The position numbers and the translations under genes are program-made. A stretch of 64,000 bases of DNA from Dactylonectria macrodidyma (taxonomy: Eukaryota; Ascomycota; Sordariomycetes; Hypocreales; Nectriaceae): assembly GCA_020744425.1 (NCBI GenBank), contig JAGMUV010000016.1, positions 124,001 to 188,000 on the forward strand, read 5' to 3'. The notes beneath the pieces were generated by a model that worked only from the letters and a program-made list of their open reading frames with translations, had not been told where the DNA came from and did not search any database. Shown in pieces: positions 29,478-40,708 of this stretch (positions are counted from its first letter, which is position 1; every line of letters begins with the position of its first letter).

Positions 29478-32400
29478 GGCAATTGCTAGGGGCGCCGCAC
29501 CGTTTTGCTACGGACGCCGCATCCTTAGGCGTGCCGCACTTTTAGCGCTTCTCATTGGTCCAAAAAACTTATCGGCCCGTCAATCAGCCCCAGAAGGCGG
29601 TGAAGCCAGTCCGCCTCAACGCACCTTAACAGCGAGCCAATTGGCCAATTGCATCGACTTTGTCAGGACTACCGCCGTTGTCACCTTTGTTTCATGGAGT
29701 AACTCTAGAATAGAAGCAAACGGCCTAGCGACTACGGCCGGAGACGGTAAGTATAATGGCTGGGGGATGTGTTATCCCAAATCCTCTACGGATGAACCAC
29801 TTGACTATTATTCTTTTGCTGCGTTGCAGTTTCACTACAATACACTATTCCTTCTGCCTTTCGATGGAGTACAAGGCCCCTTGTTCCTCAAAATCTCTTT
29901 CAATTCTCTAATTCTGAGTACCTTAAAGGGCATGCCTTTGAAGTCCTTGTATGGCCAACCGTATGGCATTTGCTGCATGTGCTAGGAGCACGCGTAGCAA
30001 CTTCAGTTGCTGCAAATCTTGTTTGGACAGAAAACATTGTCTCCTCATCGCGCGATAGCTCCCATTGAGATCGCTGCCTCCGTACGCTTGGCTGAGTCCT
30101 GCGCCCACATGCCCGTATTCCGGTAGTATTCCCAGGCCCGAGAGGTAATGTCCTTCCCTGGCTTGGCTGACTATTTTGTGGCTGGCTGTCTGAACCTTGG
30201 CGGCCATGGGTTTCACTGCTAGCCCCAACAGCCATACTCGCGGGTATCGGCTGGGGGTTATTTTTTGGCCGTCCACGAAGATTGGTAGCGATCTTTGGGT
30301 CTAAGATTCGGCGGTATACGTCTCGGCTTACAGGCTCTCGTAGATGCCACCGCGGATGGATATCCCACTTAGTCAGAGGTGTCGCGGTCATAAGCTTCCC
30401 AGAGATTGTATGATAACAAGGGATACCAAGCTCGATAGACACATTGCAATCGTCGTTGCACGTTCCAATGGCATCCGGCCACGGATTTGCCGGGCTTGGG
30501 ATGCCTTTCAGTGCCTTGCGGTGCTCCCTGGTGATCAAAGAAAGTGCCTTCTGAGACACTACCTGAGGAAGCTCGCCCAGATACTCCGAGCCACGCCCCA
30601 AGTGCTCTCGCGCCGTTAACACCTCGTCCTGGGCACAAGCTTGACTAAACTCCCTCTCCTGGTCTTCCAGCATACCCTGGATTGCCTCGACAAGCCGGTA
30701 CAAATGGCTCATTCCATTCAAGAGATAGCTCTTGACATTGTTGTTGCTGGCCTCTGTACCAGAGGTCACTCGAATGCCGAAGTTGCGGTACTTCCGAATG
30801 AAGCAGCGGGCCCACTGCGCTCTCACAGGCATGTATGTACCATACAGATACGCGAGGATCGCTCTCTGGTCACCGAATTGCGTACAGAGGTATTCCCAGG
30901 CCTTCTCATGATCCTCTTCCGTCTCGGCAAACACCACCAGCCTCCACAGCATAAGCAGTCCGTCGTAATCGTGGGTTATAGGCTGAGACAAGTTGTCTCG
31001 AGTGATTGGCTCCTCTTGTCTTTCAGATGCTTGTACTGCCTGTCGATCACGTTGGTTAAGGGTAGCATCAGGCTCATCCGAACTGCTCTCTTCGCCAGTA
31101 CTGCTGTCCTTTGTGGTATAGACCCACTTCCGTTTGGACTGTAGCATTACATTGGAGTTGATGTGGTGGATGCAAATCTGCTGTTGGGCGTTTGGAAACT
31201 CAACCCCTAATGCCTTCTTCATTTGGCCGTCAAAGTCGGTAATGACAACGTCGGGGGATCGGATGCTGTCTCGGTCGAGGAGCGTGCGTACACCCTTCGC
31301 TAGGAACTGGAATCCTTCAAGCCTCTCATTGTCGATCAGCCCGAATGCGGCGTTAAAGACAGTACCTAAGCAGGTCTGGCCAGTAACTTGGAAGAGGGGC
31401 AACTTAAAGCGGTTCGTGTTATATGTGTTGTCGAAACTAATAATCTCGGAGAATCGCTTCCACATCCGGAGGCAATAGGGATACGTCCATACTAACCCCA
31501 CAAGGCGGTCAGGTTCGTCTCTGGCCCACTCGGCAATGTAAGGGATCTCCTCCTCGTCAAACAGCTTGATCAATGCAGCTGTAGAATTGTAATTACCCAA
31601 AGTCTCTCTGCTAATCTGGGCTTTAGCGTTATAAATGTCCTTCGCGATGTAAACCGAATTCGGGAAGTGATCTCTGACGATACCACCAATGTCTCGCGCA
31701 CGAATGCCAACCCGTCGACTGGTAGACTGAATGGTCGCCTTCACAGGACTAGTAAGTCGCCGATGGATAGGGTGGGCAGCGGCATCAGTACTAGGCTTAT
31801 GGTTGTGTTGGTGGTTTTTCACATTTGGGAAGTGCCGCAGAGTCCACTGGAAGTCGTTCTCTGGCAAGGCCTCGGCAACAACCTTCCACAGACACCCCGA
31901 CCTTCGAGATTTTCGTTTCCGAAGGCCAGCACCCCTCCCCGGCCGTGGAGTCCCATGTCGATCACATTGGAAGACATACCGACTTCGTTGTCCAGGTCGA
32001 ATCATACCATGAGCCTTGACAACACCAAAGCCATGGGTCTTCGCAAAATTGTTTACCCGAGTGAAAAGGGTGTCAACTGACGGAGCTGGATCGCCAGGAA
32101 TTGATGGGTTGGGGATTGGTTCCACAGCGTCGGATCCTGAGCTGGCATCAGACAATTCGTGCTGTTCAGACTGCTCCCGGGCTTGGGTAGGCCCGTTTGG
32201 AGGCAAAGAGGCTTGGACAGAGTTTGTGGCCGGCCCTGAAACACTCGCTCGTGCTTGCAGTTGATGCCTTTCTTCAGTTATGGCAAGTACCTTTTCGTGA
32301 GCTAAGGCAAGTGCAGAGGCGAGGTGTCGGTCTGTTCCTGTGAGTTGGCGAGCCAAGGTTAGAGCAGTCGGGAGAACAGTCATTTTCGCCAGAGCCTGCA

Positions 32401-33067
32401 TTATACGCTTGTCTTGGCTCTGTGGACCAGTATGCTGCCTTTCCCGTATTGTCTTGGCCGGGTCTGGCATCAGTGTATCAACATGTTGTAACTGCTGGCT
32501 TGGTCGATACTTGGAGGTGCGATAATTGTTTCGAAGGTAGATGTCTGATCCCCGCCACTGGATACCTGGTATATCTTTGCCGATCAAATCGTGAGGTCCA
32601 GGCAGGGAGGAAAAATACCGATCGAGCCATCCTGCAGAGACACCTCCCACGCCTTCCGTATCATATTGACGTGTATCGGGGCCAGCGATTGAACTATTTG
32701 ATGACTGGTCCGAGTTGCTGGACAAAGGCCGAGATTGTACTTGACTAGAGTGACTGGTAGGGCTAATTGGACTTCTGCGACGGCTTATATTGGCGGAATT
32801 TGCATTTGGTGAAGGCATTGTGAAGCTGTGAGGTGTATTGTACTCCTCGAGACAATCGCGATGTCGGCGGCCTTGATACTGCAACGCGAAGCGAATTGAT
32901 GACGGGTCGGAATTTTTGGTGGCCAGCTGGCAAGAACGCGGCAGAATTCTGGTACGTAGAGAATGCACTAACAGAAGTTTTTTGGACCAATGAGAAGCGC
33001 TAAAAGTGCGGCACGCCTAAGGATGCGGCGTCCGTAGCAAAACGGTGCGGCGCCCCTAGCAATTGCC
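29478..33067 (-). mobile_element. MULE with 93-bp perfect terminal inverted repeats
   Basis: This 3,590-bp element is inserted in the left terminal repeat of the outer element. Its repeats at 29478-29570 and 32975-33067 begin GGCAATTGCTAGGGGCGCCG and match over 93 bp without a difference. TACCACTG is duplicated on both sides (29470-29477 and 33068-33075), 8 bp where 9 is more usual for the group. It encodes one MULE transposase. Confidence 0.92.
29900..32818 (-). CDS. MULE transposase
   Basis: 972 residues from ATG at 32818 (MPSPNANSANIS). A further 50 in-frame residues back to 32968 are possible but lie next to the terminal repeat and are Ser/Arg-rich. A FAR1-like zinc-type DNA-binding region spans about 248-340 (THGFGVVKAHG, CDRHG, SGCLWKV, HQHNH). 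The MULE catalytic domain includes IISFDNTYNTN near 458 and VVITDFDGQMKKAL near 525, followed by ICIHHINSN. A SWIM-type finger (CNDDCNVSIELGIPCYH) lies near 786. The C-terminus has a CCHC-like knuckle, CSKCHTVGHTRTSKAC. The frame is undamaged and the terminal repeats are perfect, so the copy is recent and may be active. Confidence 0.9.
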   Translation of the reverse strand: MPSPNANSANISRRRSPISPTSHSSQVQSRPLSSNSDQSSNSSIAGPDTRQYDTEGVGGVSAGWLDRYFSSLPGPHDLIGKDIPGIQWRGSDIYLRNNYRTSKYRPSQQLQHVDTLMPDPAKTIRERQHTGPQSQDKRIMQALAKMTVLPTALTLARQLTGTDRHLASALALAHEKVLAITEERHQLQARASVSGPATNSVQASLPPNGPTQAREQSEQHELSDASSGSDAVEPIPNPSIPGDPAPSVDTLFTRVNNFAKTHGFGVVKAHGMIRPGQRSRYVFQCDRHGTPRPGRGAGLRKRKSRRSGCLWKVVAEALPENDFQWTLRHFPNVKNHQHNHKPSTDAAAHPIHRRLTSPVKATIQSTSRRVGIRARDIGGIVRDHFPNSVYIAKDIYNAKAQISRETLGNYNSTAALIKLFDEEEIPYIAEWARDEPDRLVGLVWTYPYCLRMWKRFSEIISFDNTYNTNRFKLPLFQVTGQTCLGTVFNAAFGLIDNERLEGFQFLAKGVRTLLDRDSIRSPDVVITDFDGQMKKALGVEFPNAQQQICIHHINSNVMLQSKRKWVYTTKDSSTGEESSSDEPDATLNQRDRQAVQASERQEEPITRDNLSQPITHDYDGLLMLWRLVVFAETEEDHEKAWEYLCTQFGDQRAILAYLYGTYMPVRAQWARCFIRKYRNFGIRVTSGTEASNNNVKSYLLNGMSHLYRLVEAIQGMLEDQEREFSQACAQDEVLTAREHLGRGSEYLGELPQVVSQKALSLITREHRKALKGIPSPANPWPDAIGTCNDDCNVSIELGIPCYHTISGKLMTATPLTKWDIHPRWHLREPVSRDVYRRILDPKIATNLRGRPKNNPQPIPASMAVGASSETHGRQGSDSQPQNSQPSQGRTLPLGPGNTTGIRACGRRTQPSVRRQRSQWELSRDEETMFSVQTRFAATEVATRAPSTCSKCHTVGHTRTSKACPLRYSELEN

Positions 33068-33202
33068 TACCACTGACCGCCTGTAACCCCTCCATCATAA
33101 TTAGCAAGGGCTGCTTTTGTATTTAAACGGGCAACATTTTGCACCTCCTCTGTGGCCTTTTATATGACACTCGCTACATGTAGGTGGTCTCTTTGCCCCT
33201 AA

Positions 33203-33289
33203 AGGCTCGACTTGAAGCGTGTCTTGAGGCTCGACTTGAGGTGTATCTTGAGGCTCGTCTTGAGGCGTGTCTTGAGGCTCGCCTTGACT
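33203..33289. repeat. 24-bp tandem repeat, 3.6 copies
   Basis: Units of the form AGGCTCG(A/T)CTTGA.GYGT.TCTTG start at 33203, 33227, 33251 and 33275 (partial). It lies inside the nonautonomous MULE-like element. Confidence 0.85.
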
Positions 33290-33790
33290 GGATTTATGTT
33301 GATATAGCTCGTGATTGTGTTGAGAAAATCGGGCTTCAGTCCGTTGTTTAAGAAGCCAATTTTCACTCCACTCTTTCTTTGCTAGTATTGAAAATTGGCA
33401 GCCAGAACGGAACTGATTGTATGAGTATGTAACTGTAGGTCGACCAGACTTGCTAATAGTCGACCTTCGTATGATAAATGTAAAACCTCTAGTTGCCGCC
33501 TATATTCTAATATCTATAAATAAACTTTCTTGCGATACGTACTACTGCTGAGGAGAAAGACTAATATGAGGGAAAGAAGCTGGATTGGAATCCATTTTGT
33601 TGATTGCAGTGATGATAGTTGTACGGGTTACAGGCGGTCAGTGGTGAAGCAGAAATATTACAGTGGGTGTTGCTGACTAATGTACGGGCCTGTGACTGTA
33701 CGGACCTGTGCGCCTAGACGGCGCCACTGCTTATCACATACGTTACCTAATGAACGTGCATACATCCACAGTACTCTAGGCAGAGACTTA

Positions 33791-35874
33791 TCCCTTTGCG
33801 ACTGCTAAGGCAGCCCGCATATTTCTGACCCACTTTTATCCCCGCTTTTCGCGCCCGAGCTGAGTGACATACTCGTTACATCAGTATCTTCAGAATCAAC
33901 ACCACCAAAATTACTATGTACGCAATTAATTAACTACTCCAATGGATACAGCAAAGCACAGCCTAGCTGCAAACGCTTTTGACGAAGAGCTTGATATCTG
34001 CCTAGATGAATGCCAACAGGAACAGGCAGCTGATAACACCTGCCGGCCGGATGTGCCGCCTACATCACAACGTGGCTATAACTTTAAGCCTTTTTGCATC
34101 TCTCAACGCAGCCCTATCATCACAACCCTTCCTTTAACGCCGTTGTCACTTTTCCAGCTCTTTCTACCTGAAATGCTAGTTGAGAGATGGGTCAGCTACT
34201 CGAATACAGCAATGACAGCCAGTTTCGAGCCCGGACAAGCACCAAGACCTCTGTCTGCTGCTGAAGTCTTCCTATGGCTTGGAATCGTTATTTACATAGG
34301 TCTTCATAAGTAAACTGCAGTCAGGGACCACTGGAAGACCTCAGAAGAAGACTCAATACAGCCAAAGCATCCTATCGTTAAATTCATGACTTTTGACCGA
34401 TTTCAACTCCTCTATCGCCGCCTCCGACCATACGATACGACCGCCCCGATTGATGCAGATGACGGCATCGCGAAGAACTTTAAGAAGGTTGATGAGTGGT
34501 CTCAGCTGATACAGCAGGCGTCTACAAAGCTCTTCCAACCGGGCACACATATCGCTATAGATGAGGGCATCATCGGCTTCACAGGGAGGGCACGAGAGAC
34601 AGTCACCATTAAGACCAAGCCGACTCCAACGGGCTTCAAGGTTTGGGTTGTGGCACAACGAGGCTATTTCCTGCGTTGGATTTGGCACGCCTTTCACAAC
34701 CCTCGGTCCTGTGAGCAAGCGACTATCACAGAGACCAGGGCCGCCTAAAGCGACCCTCAACCCGACACAAAGCGTGGTTATTGCCCTAGTTAATCAGCTG
34801 CCGGATGCCACATACCACGTCTTCTTAGATAACCTCTTTTGCTCGCCTAAGCTCTTCCGAGTCCTCAGGAAGCGAGGCATCGGGGCCACGGGCACCTGCC
34901 GCACTAACTGTGGTCTGTATAGGCCTCTTGTGCTATTAAAGGCCCAGGATCGGAAAGGCAAGCTGCCTTGGCAGTGGAATGGCCTAGTGACAGTTCCCAC
35001 GCCGGACGATCAGGTCAGCGTTCTGTATGACATATCTCTTAGTATTTCCCTTAATAATCTGTCTCTTGAAGCCGCAGGTGAATCAAATCGCATGGAAAGA
35101 TAACGCCCTAGTGCTACTGTTATCAACGGTATACACAGGGCACGAGATCGAACAACGCATCCGCCGGCGGCCGACGTCAACACAAGCCCGGGCACGGCAA
35201 ATCAAGCAGTTTTTTGGTGCGCACCCTGTGCTAAAGGTTTGGCAGCCGTCTATCGCGACTGACTACAACGATCACATGGGCGCGGTCGATATTGGCGATC
35301 AACTACGAGCAAAGCTGGGAATGGATCATCGTGTTTATAAGGGCGCTTGGCGGGTTATTGCATGGTGCTTCCTCCTCGAGACTGCACTCGTTAACAGCTA
35401 CCTTCTTCAATTCCACGGAGACCCTAGTTGGCCGCGAATTGAGTCACAGACAGCGTGGAGGCAACGCATCTGTGATGACCTCATCCGCACTTACACAGCT
35501 ACCGCAGCCTCGAGGCAGAGATATCGGTCCGGCGGCACATTTACGCCTACAATACAGCATAAAAGAGTCTCAAGAGGGAAAAAATCTAGCTGCCTCGGCT
35601 GTAAAGGGATCAGATTCAATGAGCCCCGGCAGGGTCGGGTGCCTCTAAGGGCGGCACAGCCAAGTCAGCTCAATCGAAGGCGGCCGACGATGACAAGTTC
35701 GGGCTGCTTGCAGTGTGATGTAGCAACTTTGTACCCGGCAGGCTGGCTGGTACTTCTATCACAACCAAATTTAGGTGCTAATCAATGTATCTATCATTCT
35801 AGGCCGTCTAGTGGTCCAAAACCGGGAAAACTGTGGGCCGACTCATGCGGGCTGCCTTAGCAGATGCAAAGGGA
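33791..35874 (+). mobile_element. piggyBac-like element 1 (decayed)
   Basis: The ends are TCCCTTTGC..CTGCTAAGGC and its complement, with TA outside on both sides (33789-33790 and 35875-35876). The inverted repeat is about 30 bp with two central differences. It carries a decayed DDE_Tnp_1_7-type transposase gene and is inserted in or next to the CK1-like pseudogene. Confidence 0.8.
33942..35774 (+). pseudogene. piggyBac-like transposase 1, broken
   Basis: Similar throughout to the intact protein encoded at 54073-56051. The recognisable parts are LPLTPLSLFQLFLPEMLVERWV, FDRFQLLYRRLRPYD, HIAIDEGIIGFTGRA and TYHVFLDNLFCSPKL. An intron (35014-35077, GTCAGC...CAG) lies at the same place as in the other two copies, then VNQIAWKDNALVLLLSTVYTG, and a C-terminal Cys-rich end. 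Defects: a TAA at 34311 after GLHK, a frameshift near 34695, and another near 35740 that disrupts the last zinc-type motif. The TAA could come from CAA by a C-to-T change. Confidence 0.82.
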
Positions 35875-36207
35875 TATTATCACAGGAGCCACATGAGTCC
35901 AGCCCGCCTCAGCTACAGGATGAGTACCTGACATACGGTTCTTGTAGGTTGTGGTGAGAATCCCGACACTAAATGTTAGATGCGCGGGCTAATTACTAAA
36001 GATATACCTGATGTCTACTACTTTAGGCAGTATCAACTAAGCAAAATCTTTGTCATAGATCTGTTGGGACCGTCCACGGAGGAATTGTTTACTATTTGAG
36101 GGCTGATGGTCACTCTTAAGACTGTGGTCATGGCGGGAAAACAGGTGGTATGTGGCGATGTATGAACTCAAATTACCACAGGGGATCTAACTAAAGCTTG
36201 CTAGATA

Positions 36208-38412
36208 CCATGCGGTACCCCTCTACCGATAAGACCCCTCCACCGATAAGCAAAAAAAAAGTTTCCCCATACAAAATGCCCAATTTCACTTATACGGTGC
36301 TTGGCCAAAATTGAAGTTATTTACATGAAACAAGCTGTGTCTTATTGAGAGTTTCATGCTGTTTCGTATTATGCTATTCTTTTTTACGTTATATAGGCGG
36401 TTTGGCCGCATGGCACTATTGCAAAATTTCTATCAATGCCTCCTCCACGAACAGTCCTCCCCAAAGCTTGTAGGATTTTTATCTACACCAGCCTTCCATA
36501 ATCGCCTTGAAAAATGCCTCGAGCGTCTTACACAGAGGATGACATTATTGAAGCAATATTGGATGTCACAGATAACGGCCTCTCCCAGAACCAATCCGCC
36601 CAGAAGCATAGCATCCCTCAGCCGACTCTTTCGGACCGATTAAGAGGTGTACCACCAAAGTCTGAGGTCACCCATCCTGCCCAGCTGTTATCCAAGTCTC
36701 ATGAGTCCAGATTAGTTGCCTGGATACTAAGACAAGAGGCTTTGGGCTATGCTCCTTCTCACAGTCAAGTTCGCGCCACCGTCGCTGCCGTCTTACGGCA
36801 GCAAGGCAGGGAACGGCCTATCGGTGTACATTGGCTAGCAAGGTTCATGAAACGCCATCCGTCCATAAAGACGAAGATAGGAAAACGTCAGGAGGCGTCG
36901 AGGTTCAATTGTTTTACCCCGGTCGCGGTCAATTGGTACTTTAGTATTCGGGAGAGAGAATATGGCTGGATCAAGCCTGAGAACACTGTTAATGTTGATG
37001 AGGGCGGTATAATGGCCGGATTTGGTGAGTATTTGACTTTTTTCTCATTAAATCAACTAACCAATTGCGAAACTAGGCTTGGATTCCTTGGTTATCGGCA
37101 GCAGCGATCCTATGAGGAAGGCCTTCCTCAAAGGGTCTCAGTCCCGCACTTGGACTAGCTTTCTCGAAGCCGCGACTGCAACTGGCCGTCTTCTGAGGCC
37201 CGGGATTATCTTCAAAGGTAAAGAGCTTCAGCAACAGTGGTTTATCGATGAGCTCCGGGGGGTGGCCGACTGGTATTTTATCACGTCCGACAACGGCTGG
37301 ACAGACGACCATATCGCTGTCGAGTGGCTCAAAGAGGTCTATCTACCCCAAACACAACCAGAAGATGAGTCTGATGCGAGGCTTATCATATTAGATGGTC
37401 ATCGAAGCCATGTGTCTGTGCATATCTGCCTGTTCCGAACCTACTGAATCAAAAATGTCGCTGACTCATAATCCAGGATGAGTGGATGGCTACGTGCTTT
37501 TTGAACAACGTGTATTGCTGTTACCTGCCGGCTCACTGCTCCCATGGCCTACAGCCACTCGACAATGGCCCATTCAATGCATCCAAGACTGCCTATCGCA
37601 AAGAACTCCAAAGGCTGACAAGCCTGACCGATTCTGCACCGGTGGACAAGGTCAACTTCATCAAGGCCTATGCCAAAGCCAGGGAAGTGGGCATGACGAA
37701 GGAAAACATCCTTTCGGGCTGGAGGGTGACTGGAAACTGGCCGATTTCACGACGGAAAGCGCTCATACATCCAGAGATTCAACCAGACAAGAAGGAAACG
37801 ACGCCTACATCAGACGGCCTCAGCGACGGGCAACGCGACTCTGATAACACGCCAAAGACCAGCCGTCATATCAGGGATCTGGGGAAGAATAAGACTCCTT
37901 CAACAAGAAGACGGTATGCTGTGATATCGAAAGGGTTTGAAGCACAAGAGTCAAAGATCGCCTCGCTAAGCTCAAGAGTAGCCAGTTTAGAGGAGGAAGT
38001 CGGGCGGTTGAGCAGAGGCAAGAAGAGAAAGGCGATACCGAATCCCAACAAGAGGTTCATGACACTAGCCGAGGCTCTAGTGGCTGGTGACACTATTTCA
38101 GAGCCAAACCAAGCAGGTGAGGAGACAGAGGCTGTTGAGGAAGTGATCGAGGTGGGAGGAGTGGAAGAAGATGAGGGTTCAAATTCGGAGGCGGAAGAGT
38201 TGCCTCTCACACGCACCCGCGCAGGCCGCGCAGTTAAAAAACCAAAGAAATATTAAAATACATTCGATTCCGAGCGGAAAGAGAGGAACCAACTTGTTTT
38301 TCGTATTTCTGGTGACTCTTTGTGAGGGGGTTGAAAAATAGCAGTTTGTATGGGGAAACTTTTTTTTTGCTTATCGGTAGAGGGGTCTTATCGGTGGAGG
38401 GGTATCGCATGG
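36208..38412 (+). mobile_element. pogo-2: intact pogo/Fot1-like transposon
   Basis: 2,205 bp flanked by TA (36206-36207 and 38413-38414). The ends begin CCATGCGGTACCCCTCTACC and carry the same doubled CCCCTCYACCGATAAG motif and A-run as pogo-1. The two copies are very similar over their whole length, apart from the outermost bases (CCATCCAGT versus CCATGCGGT). It is inserted in the CK1-like pseudogene. Confidence 0.93.
36514..38256 (+). CDS. pogo-2 transposase (DDE_1 family)
   Basis: The exons are 36514-37024, 37077-37417 and 37477-38256, each the same length as in pogo-1, giving 543 residues. The helix-turn-helix, CENP-B-type domain and the three Asp in NVDEGG, LDGHRSH and LDNGPFN are all present. 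Most differences from pogo-1 are conservative or in the acidic tail (for example ISEPNQAGEETEAVEEV). Both copies could therefore encode active enzyme. The differing outermost bases of the two elements suggest they are sister families rather than a recent duplication. Confidence 0.92.
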
Positions 38413-39496
38413 TATCGAGAGTGAAAACGCTGCATGAGAGAAATTTAAGACACCGCGACATTAAACCGGACAATTTCCTAATTGGTAGACCAGAAATGGG
38501 AACCCACAATAAAATCTTCCTTATCGACCCTGCCATGGCGAAACCTTACCAAGACCCCAAGAACAAGAAACGCATTCCTTATGGCGATAACAGGCCAGTG
38601 GTAGGAACAGCACGGTATATGAGTATCAACACGCACCTCGGACAAGAGCAATCGCGGCGAGACGACCTCGAGGGTGTAGGCTACGTGTTGATTTACTTCC
38701 TCAAGGGACGCCTGCCTTGGCAAGGCCTAGGTGCACTGGCAATGAAGGAGAAGCAAAAGTACGAGAGGATCGGCAAGAAGAAGCAGATAAAATCAATCAA
38801 GGATTTACGCGAGGGCTGTCCTGATGAGTTTGGTGAATACCTTCGATGTGTTCGCAGCTTGTCATTCGACCAGTAACTGGACTACGATCACCTGCGAGGT
38901 CTTCCTACAAAAGCTCTGCGTAACGGGTGGGAGATTGAGGACGGAGAGTACGATTGGGATGAGTGGACTTCCGAACGAGGGTCTGCTTTCTCTTTGGTTC
39001 TATGACGCAGGGTTACAAGAACAGTGGCTTCCACACATCGACACCAACTTCACCATGGAAAGCAGAGGGATATACTCACGCCCCTACTGACAGAAACTCC
39101 TAGCTGGCTTGAGGACCCCTTGAATATGGCACAACCCAGACCCTCTGAAAACCGAAAAATCTTCTATGACGCAAAGGAGCAAACAACCCTTTACGAAATC
39201 GTCATGTTCGCAGGTGCCTACATTCGTGGGCTCAAGCATCTCCAAATACAAATCAAGGCCACGAACAAAATCAGTGCGCAGAAAGACATAGCCAGTGATA
39301 ACAAGAACACCATCAGAGAATTGAAGGAGATGCTGAACGAGGTCAGAAGCCTGATTGAAAACTCTCTCCTACCGGTAGGGGGGTCTCGCCATTTCACTAC
39401 CTACTGGCCAAGCTAAAATCGTACCTAAAAATTGTTGGATACGCGGTGTGTCTTTAGTAAAGATTAGGGATAGCCAGATAAATGTAGATCAATTCT

Positions 39497-40531
39497 TCAG
39501 GATATGTTTGGTTGTTCTTGTTCTTGTTCTCGTTGACTCTCGTCTCCACTTTCCTCTAGACCGTATGCCCGTTTCAGAGGACTAAAGATCCCAACATCGA
39601 GTGGCTGGAGAAGGTGCGATGAGTGGGAGGGCATGCAAATTGGAATAATGTTCCTGCCCTTACATAACTGCTCAAACTCAGCGGATTGGTGACTCTCATG
39701 GCCGTCAACCACTAACATTCGATATTTGCCCTTTGTACGAGAGGCAGTATGTTTATCGAAATGCCGTATCCAGTCAAGGCCAGTCGTATTATTGGACCAT
39801 CCATTGTCGGTAGGCTTAAGAACCCAAGAGGGCGGGAGGTCGCATTCTGTATACCAATTGGCAAGGTGGTAGGTCCCTTTAACGACAATGATTGGCGGGA
39901 TCACCCAACCCTCCGCATTAACTCCTTGGATTACGGTAGCCCATTCCCGGTTGCCAAGCTGCACTGCTTTTTCCCGTCCGCGTCGTTCGGCACCTGTAAC
40001 AACCATTGAGGATGAGATAATGGCCATCATAAAGCCGGTCTCATCGAAATTATAGAGATCCGCATCAAGGATGCCATACTTGGCCCTCATGTTCCGCACA
40101 AGAGCAAACCACACGTTAATTATAGCCGAATCTTCGCATAACGCTCTTTGGTAATCGTATGCACGATTAAAACGCGTCCGGAGCTCTGGTTGTCGCTTGA
40201 CGAAGTTGGAGGCCCAGTGCTTGCCGACGCGTCCTGCGTCGCGTTCTGAGAGCAGGAGATTGGCCATTTCTTCCACACCACTCAGCCAGGGAGGAAACCC
40301 TCGCGACCCTAGGTCCAAGATTAACTTGACTAGAGTCTCTTCTTCAAGGAGAGTCAATTTCGTAGAATTAGCGCGAGTATCGCGTCGAGCGCGCCGTCCG
40401 TTCATTCTGCTGCGCAGCGCTGTGCGATCAACATTGTAGAGTTTAGCAGCTTGTCAAATACTGAGTTTTTCATCTTGCCTCATAGCCTGAAGGGTTAGGA
40501 GTAGCCTGGCCTCTTTTGATCCAGATTCCAT
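39497..40531 (-). pseudogene. pogo-like transposase, nonsense-mutated and 3'-truncated
   Basis: From ATG at 40531 the frame reads MESGSKEARLLLTLQAMRQD, then a TGA at 40454-40456 where related proteins have Arg (KLSI-stop-QAAKLYNV), then stays open to 39497. A CENP-B-type domain and the triad (YNFDETGFMM, VVDGHESH, LQPLDVGIFSPLKRAYG) are clear. The C-terminus ends early in a Gln/Glu repeat (EQEQEQPNIS). A CGA-to-TGA change would explain the single stop. Translation could restart at ATG 40405 without the first DNA-binding helix. It is a different, more distant family than pogo-1 and pogo-2. Confidence 0.8.
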
Positions 40532-40589
40532 TTGTTGTGGTGGAAGAAATAAGAATTAAAGACGAAGTGTAGGATAAGCTAAGGAAAGT

Positions 40590-40708
40590 GGTTCGCTCAC
40601 TTGGATGGTTCGCTCGCTTGGATGGTTCGCTCGCTTGGATGGTTCGCTCGCTTGGATGGTTCGCTCGCTTGGATGGTTCGCTCGCTTGGATGGTTCGCTC
40701 GCTTGTGA
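40590..40708. repeat. 17-bp tandem repeat, seven copies
   Basis: The unit GGTTCGCTCGCTTGGAT is repeated seven times without gaps; the first copy has CTCAC and the last ends in TGA. The array is bracketed by GTGGTTC (40588) and its complement GAACCAC (40707-40713). It lies just upstream of the broken pogo-like gene and is probably part of that element's end. Confidence 0.92.

Larger units (their letters stand above)
29391..33725. mobile_element. Nonautonomous MULE-like element carrying a nested MULE
   Basis: The outer ends are GGCGCCGTCTAGGCGCACAG and its complement. The inverted repeats are about 101 bp with one difference once the inner MULE is disregarded. ACTGCTTATC is repeated at 29381-29390 and 33726-33735, a 10-bp duplication typical of Mutator-like elements. 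Without the inner element it is about 737 bp and encodes nothing recognisable. A 24-bp tandem repeat occurs at 33203-33289. Confidence 0.88.
35877..39416 (+). pseudogene. Casein kinase 1-like gene, broken, interrupted by pogo-2
   Basis: Pieces before and after pogo-2 read as one CK1-type kinase. PPQLQDEYLTYGS and IPDVYYF lie near 35905-36030, then VIDLLGPSTEELF (36055), LRHRDIKPDNFLIG (about 38450), GTARYMSINTHLGQEQSRRDDLEGVGYVL (about 38605) and LPWQGLGALAMKEKQKYERI. Introns end at CTAAC...TAG just before 36205, and pogo-2 entered at the first codon of that exon. Defects: TGA near 36091 and TAA at 38874, after SFDQ and before LDYDHLRGL. The usual DFG reads DPA (IDPAMAKPY), so the magnesium-binding motif is altered. 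The glycine loop is missing, being upstream of piggyBac-like element 1 or lost. A downstream helical stretch (about 39120-39416, KNTIRELKEMLNEVRSLIENS) may be its C-terminus. Confidence 0.75.

Noticed and set aside
40590..40708. CRISPR-like array
   Set aside because: Units are directly adjacent with no spacers; it is a minisatellite in a fungal genome.
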